Of a stretch of DNA of 64,000 nucleotides, positions 57,004 to 64,000 are shown piece by piece. The stretch is from Gnetum montanum (Eukaryota; Streptophyta; Gnetopsida; Gnetales; Gnetaceae). The position numbers and the translations under genes were made by a program. Every line of letters begins with the position of its first letter. Positions within the stretch are counted from its first letter, which is position 1. The stretch lies in assembly GCA_015680685.1 (NCBI GenBank), contig MNCI01010136.1, forward strand, positions 62,370-126,369, read 5' to 3'. The notes beneath the pieces were generated by a model. The model was not told the DNA's origin. It saw only the letters and a list, made by a program, of their open reading frames with translations, and did not search any database.

Positions 57004-57270
57004 CTTAGGCTAGCTTAGGTCTTATTTCCTATTTCCCATTAACTTAATTGAGTTATCTCTCAGTGTCCTTAGGATTAGCATAGTAGTAGGGATTACATCA
57101 TACACCTCACTCTAGACTAGACCATACTAGTCCAAGTGAAAAGACAGCAAACTGCGATCCATGTATAACTATCTTGGTGCCACAACTAGCCCATCTACGG
57201 AGTTCGACCAGATCGCACGTACACGCTCATATTTGTATGGTTGAGCGTAGGGGTACCTCGTCACTCATCA
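57004..57270 (+). repeat. 3' LTR of element I, end part only
   Basis: Matches 55100-55385 and ends GTCACTCATCA at 57270. The U3, TATA box and poly(A) region are deleted. Confidence 0.8.
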
Positions 57271-57275
57271 CACTC

Positions 57276-57880
57276 CAATATAAGACATAAAAGATGAATC
57301 TATCATTATGGAAAGATAGAAAATTTCATGCATTACTCATAATAATAAAGGGTACAATTGTTGGCTGAAAATTCAAAATGTTAATAGGATCCCTATACCA
57401 ATCTACACTAAACTTGAGGAACAAGTATGTGTGCAAAATTATGTTTACGCAATAGCCACTAAACCAAAAGATACTTAGTGGCTAGAAAATGAAAATACCA
57501 AACTATTCAAAAGATGCATGAAAACAACCACACCACTTATTAGTTCTAGTCTTAAGAAAATGAACCAAATAAAGAACTTTAAAAATGACATCTTACACTC
57601 TAGCTATACACCAAAAGAAGATGTTAAACAAGGAGACCCAAGAACTAAAATAAAAAATTAAAAAGAAAACATATTTGAATCCTCTAAAAGAAAAACACCT
57701 TCTAGCAAAAACTAATTATGTCTCCAAATGATCAAAAGCTTATTATCATCAATATTAAATATGCTAACAAGTGAAAACTTAAATTACTATAGATGACAAA
57801 TGGAAAACTTATGGTCTATAACCAAGGGAATGTGTGGTCCATTTTCCAAATGTTCACCCATGAGTTTAGTCAAGGGGGCG
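57276..57880 (+). pseudogene. Protease-tail and pol-end remnant of G
   Basis: Reads VCVQNYVYAIATKPKDT(stop)W near 57428-57480, matching the post-protease YVATT...W segment of A0 and A1, and RCMKTTTPLISS. It ends at TCAAGGGGGCGATGCCCCAT (57868-57887), the pol-end motif. The protease core and RT to integrase are missing. Confidence 0.5.
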
Positions 57881-60164
57881 ATGCCCCATTTTAAATTAAG
57901 AACTAATAAGTGCATTTTCACTTTTTGTTTTACAATTTTTTCTTATTTTACTATTTCTTCAAAATTTTCCAATTCATAAATATGTTTTCCATTACATGTT
58001 ATTTTTTTTTTCTTTTCTTTATAATTTTCTCTTTTCTTGATTCATTTACTTTATGTTTTATGGATGCTTACTACATTTTTTTTAATAATGTTGTAAATCA
58101 TGATACAAAAGTCAATGCCATGTGTTAGGTCATTATCCTATGCTATCAAGATGAGTGGATATATAATTGTGTGAAGTAGTAAGACCACATCATCCATCCC
58201 TTCAATTCTATAAATAAGAGTTTTTTATGATGAAAGTAATATATTTCTTCTTATGTGCAATTAAAATTAACTAATGATCATTGTGCCTTGAAGAAAGGTG
58301 AAAAGATCAAATGGGAATGGAAAAAGTTGTGACCTCAAGGGGATTTGTTTGGATCTATTCTTAACTTTCTTCTTGAGACCTATATCTTCTCAAGTAATGT
58401 ATCATCACTTCTACTATCAATCATAAAGGCAGTATGTCCTTGTAAGGTGGGGTTTCCCAAAAGAAGAAGAAAAAAATAAAGAAAAAAATAAAGAAAAAAA
58501 TAAAGAAAAAAAATAAAGAAAAAAATAAAGAAAAAAATAAAGAAAAAAAATTTTAAAACAAAATTAAAAAAAAAAAACAACAAGAATTTAAAGCACATGT
58601 CTCTAAAGATCTCTTAGGATATAAGCACTAGTTATGGGGCTAGAAATACATGTCACCAATGCCTAAAGGTACACCTCTAACTAAGGCACAAATTTCTTCT
58701 TCAATAATCTCTAAAACTACTTCCTTTTTTTTTTCTTCTTCTCTTTTTGGAGTGATGCTCATTCTCTATGATTGTTGTGGACTCATGATGGTAGACAAAG
58801 AGGAACACATCAATGTGAGGCCACTGTTAATGGTATGGACTTGGTTGAAACCTAGACATATAGGTATGATGGTCATTTTAACCACAATTGACATAAGAAC
58901 CTATTGCAGACATGGTAAGGTATCTCATGTCCTAGTCTTTACAATCCATTATCGTCCCGCATGCAATTATGAACCTAATGATTTCATATAGTATAGTGCA
59001 GGATCCTAACCAAGGTGGTTGTGTGTTGTTTGGAATAAAGACATGATCTATATTTAACTTTTAAGATACCCACAGACATCTATAGAAGTGGTTATGCATG
59101 GGCGTTATGGTAGGATCCTGCTTTGGGAAGGACCCACTTGCACAACTTTTGTTGATCATGGCTCTGAACCAAAACCTCAAATCTTTAAGAATATCATGGA
59201 CAACTTTTCTAAATTGATCCATGATTTTGTGACTACTTCTCATCAATTTTGATTATCTTTAAAGCTTTTATATTGAATATCCTCTAAATTCAAAATTTCT
59301 TAGTCATTTTTGGAACAACATATTTTCCAATATTCTGATGCATTTGCAATATTTTGCAAACTAGACCTTTGATTTCAATTGTTCAAAACCTTGTAATTTA
59401 TCATGGGGGCTAAGGATGTAATTTTTCAAATTTTTCTAACACCTATTTTCAAACATTATGGTAACTAATGGTGTAAATAATCAAAATGACTTGAACAACT
59501 TGATGATTTTAGTTACATTAGAACCTTGGAAAACATTATTGTGAAATCACATTAAGCTTAAATTCTAAATTTTCTTCAAATTTTGAGCTAACTAAGGATT
59601 CAAAAAAGGGTTAATCATTAAGGAAACATTATCAAAATTAATGTTGATCCTTTAGTGATTTTCGATGATGCCAAACAGAATGCCTAAGGTTTAAGGTCTT
59701 TTGCAAGGAAAGGAAAATAGGCCAAGAGGAGGATAGAGGGGGATATGCCTATGGATAAATAGCATATATAAAAATAAAAGCTTAAACATCATATGATTGT
59801 TAGACCTATGGAACAAGGATAAGAAATTTTAATCCATCCTTTAAAAAAAGAAGAAAAAAATGTCTGGCATAAAAAGCAAAGCACCAACATAACAATCAAG
59901 GTTGGAAAATCTACCACCACTAGTGGCAAAAAGAATATTTATCTTCGATGAATTTTTAAAGACCTCTACAATTTTTTAAACTTTAATGTCTTTCCAATCT
60001 TTTTATCATTTTGTAATACATTCACTCAATAAAGTTTTGTAATATGACACTCAAGTTTTGTAATGGTTGCCAATCTAGTCTTGGTTACCCCATAATTTTT
60101 GTAAAGAAACTTTGTTTATTTATATATAACTCAAGGACGAGTTTTTAGTTAGTTGTGGAGATAT
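57881..60164 (+). other. Conserved 3' non-coding module of G
   Basis: Shared blocks: AGTTGTGACCTCAAGGGGAT (58324-58343), an A-rich microsatellite (58464-58552), AAAGCACATGTCTCTAAAG (58590-58608), CTAACTAAGGCACAAATTTC (58677-58696), GCTTTGGGAAGGACCCACTT (59120-59139), and CATGGGGGCTAAGGATG (59402-59418). It ends AGTTGTGGAGATA before the 3' LTR. No gene or aORF seen. Confidence 0.55.
58464..58552. repeat. AAATAAAGAAAA-type microsatellite
   Basis: About six to seven units of AAAAAAATAAAG. It lies at the A-rich position that follows the GGTGTGGTTCTCAC block in other copies. Confidence 0.85.
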
Positions 60165-60920
60165 GATGAAACCTAATATGTTGAGTAGCTAATTCATAGG
60201 GATACCATGAAGCATCACTTTATCAAGTGTATCAATGGACTAAGATATCGTAGATGCTATGTCACATCTACGTTGTCACATCCCTATTGATGTCTCTCAA
60301 TTGGCTGCTACATCATAGATGCTACATTGTATCTCCTACATAGTTGATGCATCGAAGAAAATGCATCTATGCATCCTCATTGACAAATCCCTGTCAACAC
60401 ATATAAATAAGTTAATGTATCCCCATCAACATATTTGACACCATTTGGTCAATAGTATAGCCAAACTCGTAGTTTTATTTTGTAATTTTAGAAAATAGTT
60501 AATAAGTGACCACAATGTAGATTTGAGTTAGTTACATGACATTATTCAAGTGGCATTGTTCCTAAACACATTCTATGAACAACATTAAAATCAAAGATTC
60601 ATTCATATTCATTGTAACATTTTGACTTAAAATATATTTACTTTTAATGCAATTTACTTTTGATGTACTTATTTAATATTTACATTTTCATACACATTGA
60701 TCAATTAGCAAAATGAGTGCAACCAATTTTGAATGTAAACACATGTTCATTTACTAATCTCAACAACATTATTACTTGGTTTACCTAGTAACATACCACT
60801 TAGTAATTATAACAATGGGTACATGAGTTGAAGACATGAAATGCAAGCTGGGGACAAACACTCATCATCCTTAAAATAGTTTTAAATTTAATTTTATCAT
60901 TAATTAGATTAAATTATTAA
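60165..60920 (+). repeat. 3' LTR of element G, truncated
   Basis: TGATGAAACCTAATATG start. CATC/GATG palindromes 60240-60420; sequence matches 43189-43956 until ATTAGATTAAATTATTAAT near 60918, then diverges. The TATA box is not preserved; AATAGTATAGCCAAACTC aligns with the G 5' copy near 43500. Confidence 0.7.
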
Positions 60921-62830
60921 TGAAAACACTCATAGTCCTTAAAATATTAATGAAAAGATATAAAGCCAAGAACAACCTTAACAAATTGATGATTGAAAAT
61001 AAAATGAGCTCAATCCAAACTTTGTAACAACTTTATCATTACCATTAATTAGTAGAACATGAACAAGAATGAACAAAGTAATAACCAAGTCCCAATTTAC
61101 CAAGACATACAATAAAGAAATCTCACTCAATCTTATCATAAGCAATCTAACTTCATAAAAGCAATGTTACCTTGAAGAAAAAGGAACAAAGATGGCATGT
61201 TAATCCACTAGGGTTGCATCTTTGATGAAACCATCTTTAAAAAGACCTACATGCAAACTTGGTTGTATAATCACACGTAGATGTGTAGGATTCTAGTGTA
61301 GATTATATATTAGTGTAATTGCTATTCTTTTTTCTTATTACAAGTTTGCCCATTTGCATTTCTTCTCATGTTGCAATTGCATTATTTAGCATACATCTAC
61401 CTTTAAAAAAACATGTCTAATTTATAATCTTATAAAACCAATGAGTTAGGCATTTAGCTTTATTAGAATTTTACTATTATTCTTGAAAAGAGAAATGGGT
61501 CTTTAATTACCAATATGTTAAATATCTTCATAGTTAAAGAAGATGTCAAATAATACCTTTATCTATATTATTACCATTAGAAAATTGTTTAATAACTTCT
61601 CATGAAAGAAACCATTTTTAACAATGTTCTAATGGTTGTTAAAAAATTCAACTAGAAGACTATCAAATGTAAAGTTTTACTATTTGCTAAACTAAAAATT
61701 GCTTCTTTGATTTCTTTCAAAGTAATTTCTGCTTTCAGAATACTCTTATTTATTTATTCTTACCAAGGAAAACTTGTTTGATAACTTCCTAGTAAGATAT
61801 TCTAGATGATGTTTAACATTTTTTGAAAATACTGGAATATCAAGGTATATATCAAATAAAACCAATTTAAAAAGTATTATTCATAACAAATTAAAATATC
61901 ATTTTGAAATAGTAAAAGCAATGTTGCATCGACAAGAATATCAAACTTTGACACATTCAGATTTGTAGTCAAACTAGAAATATCCGTAAATGTCATAACA
62001 AGGAACATGGAATTTAATGATGTGAAGGAATTCAAAAGGCCGAAATTTTACATTGTCATTGTTATTAAATAAATATATTTTAAATTCCTTCCAAGCACAT
62101 TATGTCATAGTTAACTCGTGTACATATCTACCGTCAATTTTTAACTTCTTTCATGTCCATTGTTTTTCTAATAAGCAAGAGTTCTTTCTTCCTAAGTTCT
62201 TTTTGCTCTTATCTAAAAATGTCCTTTAACAATAACTCCTTTATATTCGGTTTCTGGTTTCTGGTTTTCACTTTAATAGATATTTGCTCAGATAATAATG
62301 CTAGCACTTGGTATTGTAACTTATATTGAATAGATAGCTTACAAATATTGAGAAATTTAATAGCTGTGTTTTCACTTTAGCCATGCATTTGAACATTTTA
62401 GATCATATTTGAAATGTTTTTGTCTAAAAAGATTTCTTCGTTTTGCAAACAGCATCAATATAATTTGCTTTCACTTTTCCAATTGGTTTTTAGTGACGCA
62501 ACTTTATTTGAATAAAAAGGATGAAACAGACTATAAACATTGTAATTTGCTTATAACTAAATAACCTTATAACGTTAGCAAAACTATATCCCTGAGGTCT
62601 AGTAGTAGATGAACCTTGAAGCAACTGCTCCAATGCTCCATGTACCTAAACAAAATATAGCCAGGCTATATAACTAAGGGCATCTAAGTTTCTAAGTTCC
62701 AATCTACAAGAATCTATCAGTATCTGCTGCTATTGTGCATATGAGAGAACTTACTAACCTGCATATTAATAATCCAGGTCAATTCACGATGCCATTGCAG
62801 CGTCATACCATAGTTAAACAACCAATTCAG
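60921..62830. other. Spacer with no recognised feature
   Basis: AT-rich, without LTR, pol or gag similarity. I see no open frame with recognisable motifs. It could be intergenic or intronic DNA of the gene suggested to the right. Confidence 0.5.
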
Positions 62831-62831
62831 C

Positions 62832-62936
62832 TGCAATAATGTTACGATGGCAGAAACAATTCTACCTTATCATCGAAGCAGCTACAATAATGTTCAAGAC
62901 GGCAGAACCTCTACCACATTATCATCGAAGCAGCTA
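62832..62936. repeat. Imperfect ~52-bp tandem duplication
   Basis: Two copies share CAATAATGTT, GGCAGAA and TTATCATCGAAGCAGCTA (62831-62883 and 62884-62937). Confidence 0.7.
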
Positions 62937-62964
62937 TGTTCTTACGACCAAGACCTGCCTTTAC

Positions 62965-63104
62965 CTGCAGGATATATAGATGTCTCGTGTGGGTAGAACC
63001 TCTTGTGTTCTAATACCGTATCCACTGGAGATCTCCATATGTTTTTCCAGAAGCTCTGAAAGTAGAGCAATGCTTCCAATTTCCTCACGTATGTCTTGCA
63101 CTAC
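62965..63104 (-). CDS. Candidate exon of an unidentified gene
   Basis: Minus-strand reading gives VVQDIREEIGSIALLSELLE and continues KHMEISSGYGIRTQEVLPTR to YISCR. The exon would start after AG at 63106-63105 in phase 0 and end at CAG|GTAA (donor GT at 62964-62963). The peptide looks like real coding sequence (balanced, helical, few rare residues). Alternative acceptor 63114-63113 would add seven bases. I cannot name the family. Confidence 0.35.
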
Positions 63105-63380
63105 CTTTTCGACTTGGCACAAGGCACAACCCACAGAAGTAGACCAGCTTTTCTTCTACGCTCCCTTTGTTGTCTTGCCTAAGATACCGAAAATACATCA
63201 TAAGCATAAGCATGTAAGTTAAGTTGTTTGTTGTCAAACATATTCAATTAATAACAGTCAACTGATAAAATTATATTATCATTCTATACAGATATATGGG
63301 GTACAATATGCAAAATTTTGCAAACATTTCAACATTTCAAAGCAAGACTTAGAAGCATCGAAGTGATTCCAAACAAAGAC

Positions 63381-63450
63381 CTTGTCCTGGCTAGTTTTGA
63401 ACACTTTGCAACAAAGAACACCGCCTGATTTTGAGTCAGATCCACACGAC
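63381..63450 (-). CDS. Candidate upstream exon of the same gene
   Basis: Minus-strand CGSDSKSGGVLCCKVFKTSQ followed by DK, after a TAATAG acceptor (63452-63451), ends at AAG|GT (donor 63380-63379) in phase 0, which joins exactly to the exon at 63104. The implied intron is 274 bp (63380-63105) and T-rich on the minus strand. The open frame could also continue to 63282 without splicing. The plus-strand frame 62980-63222 is then a shadow. Confidence 0.35.
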
Positions 63451-64000
63451 CTATTATATATTTTGAAAACACATTAAAGAAAAAGGAAGTTACTTGGCAT
63501 AACAATATGGTAGACTCTATAACAAACTAATGCAGATGCAAAAAAATCAGCTCAAAGGAAATATAGTTGAAGGTTTTGAACATTTTCAGAATGCAACAAA
63601 ATCCACCTACCTAAGATAAATATTAAAACATTTTACAGGTCAAACATGAAGCATTTGACAAAAGTTGAGGACATGGTAACAGCAATAAGCCATTATTAAA
63701 ATGTGGATCATAGAGCCAGAAGAGTAGCGAAGAGAGCCACTGTCATTAATAAGAGTTTCAAAGTTATAAAGAAAATAAATGGCAGGAAATGTAGAGAAGA
63801 TACGTGGCTGCATCATTTAATCAAACCTGCAGCAAGAGAAACATAAAATTTTCCATACATTTACTGAACAATATCTAGAGTGGGTGTTTATCCAGAATTT
63901 TTATTTGCCCGACACCCATCCAGAGCAGTCTAGTTATTTATTGAATTATTCATGGATGCAAAGACTAAGACACTGTTGTGATGATTATGAACTGTAATTC
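63451..64000. other. Right flank, no confident gene
   Basis: On the minus strand, TTTCTCTTGCTGCAG at 63829-63843 looks like a splice acceptor or an exon end, but all following frames close quickly. Nothing else recognised. Confidence 0.35.

Larger units (their letters stand above)
54508..57270 (+). mobile_element. Element I: LTR-gag-partial LTR derivative inserted in G
   Basis: 5' LTR 54508-55385, primer site, gag 55520-57003, then directly the last ~267 bp of the 3' LTR (57004-57270). Flanks CACTT (54503-54507) and CACTC (57271-57275) are a near-match target duplication. The sequence from the gag zinc knuckle to the middle of the 3' LTR is deleted, joined at a short shared CACTTAGGCTAG. Confidence 0.75.

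Noticed and set aside
58380-58598. Phe-rich minus-strand ORF
   Set aside because: Product of the A-rich microsatellite read backwards.
62980-63222. 80-codon plus-strand ORF
   Set aside because: Antisense to a more plausible spliced minus-strand reading with canonical splice sites.
63425-63450. tRNA-like anticodon arm (minus strand TCTGACTCAAAATCAGG)
   Set aside because: No matching acceptor, D or T arms and no GGTTCGA box B; better explained as part of a coding exon.

Overview
This window looks like intergenic DNA from a seed plant with a large, repeat-filled genome. A gymnosperm is my best guess from the long, old, nested LTR retrotransposons and the AT-rich spacer, but no host gene in the window proves the species. 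Almost everything from 1 to about 60,920 is decayed Ty3/gypsy-type retrotransposon. The elements share LTRs that begin TGATG and end CTCATCA, a primer site complementary to tRNA-Asp, and the gag-protease-RT-RNase H-integrase order of the Athila/Tat group. No coding region is intact.

Layout. 1-3597: 3' part of a plus-strand element (A0: gag tail plus protease, conserved 3' non-coding module, truncated LTR). 3598-8455 and 17054-18689: minus-strand element B (integrase, RNase H, RT, protease, gag, 5' LTR), split by element C. 8456-17053: element C, complete between LTRs with a CTCTC target duplication. It carries gag and a long 3' additional ORF (aORF) but no protease or polymerase. 18690-18923 and 33500-34860: minus-strand LTR fragments (F). 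One is split by E and one holds a SINE. 18924-33494: element E, about 14.6 kb, the only copy with every module: gag, pol, 3' non-coding module, internal promoter-like block, aORF, LTRs. 36086-42598: element A1, gag-protease only. 43189-43956, 52003-54507 and 57276-60920: element G, split by D (43957-51997, perfect CTATG target duplication) and by I (54508-57270). 60921-64000: unique-looking sequence, with two phase-compatible candidate exons of an unidentified gene on the minus strand near 63.0-63.45 kb.

How the parts relate. The LTRs share one body (TATA box, AATAAA signal, U5, tRNA-Asp primer site) but differ in the U3 segment between the TGATG end and the TATA box. Each family has its own array of short palindromes there: GATATC in A, C and I; CTCTAAAATTAGAG in D; GATGCATC-type in E and G; GTCGAT/GGGGCCCC-type in B. 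The two elements that carry the aORF, C and E, have a second copy of this kind of palindrome block with its own TATA box about 0.4 kb upstream of the aORF. In each case it resembles that element's own LTR motif. This suggests a self-copied internal promoter driving a separate aORF transcript. The aORF protein is about 920-950 residues. Its N-terminal part resembles the plant retrotransposon-associated 'putative plant transposon protein' domain and its C-terminal half is coiled coil.

Most copies are deletion derivatives. A0 and A1 share one and the same pol deletion, so they appear to be a propagated non-autonomous Gag-protease lineage. C, D, G and I lost other parts of pol. Only B and E retain all pol modules, both badly decayed. 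All identities come from reading the sequence by eye; no database search or alignment software was used.
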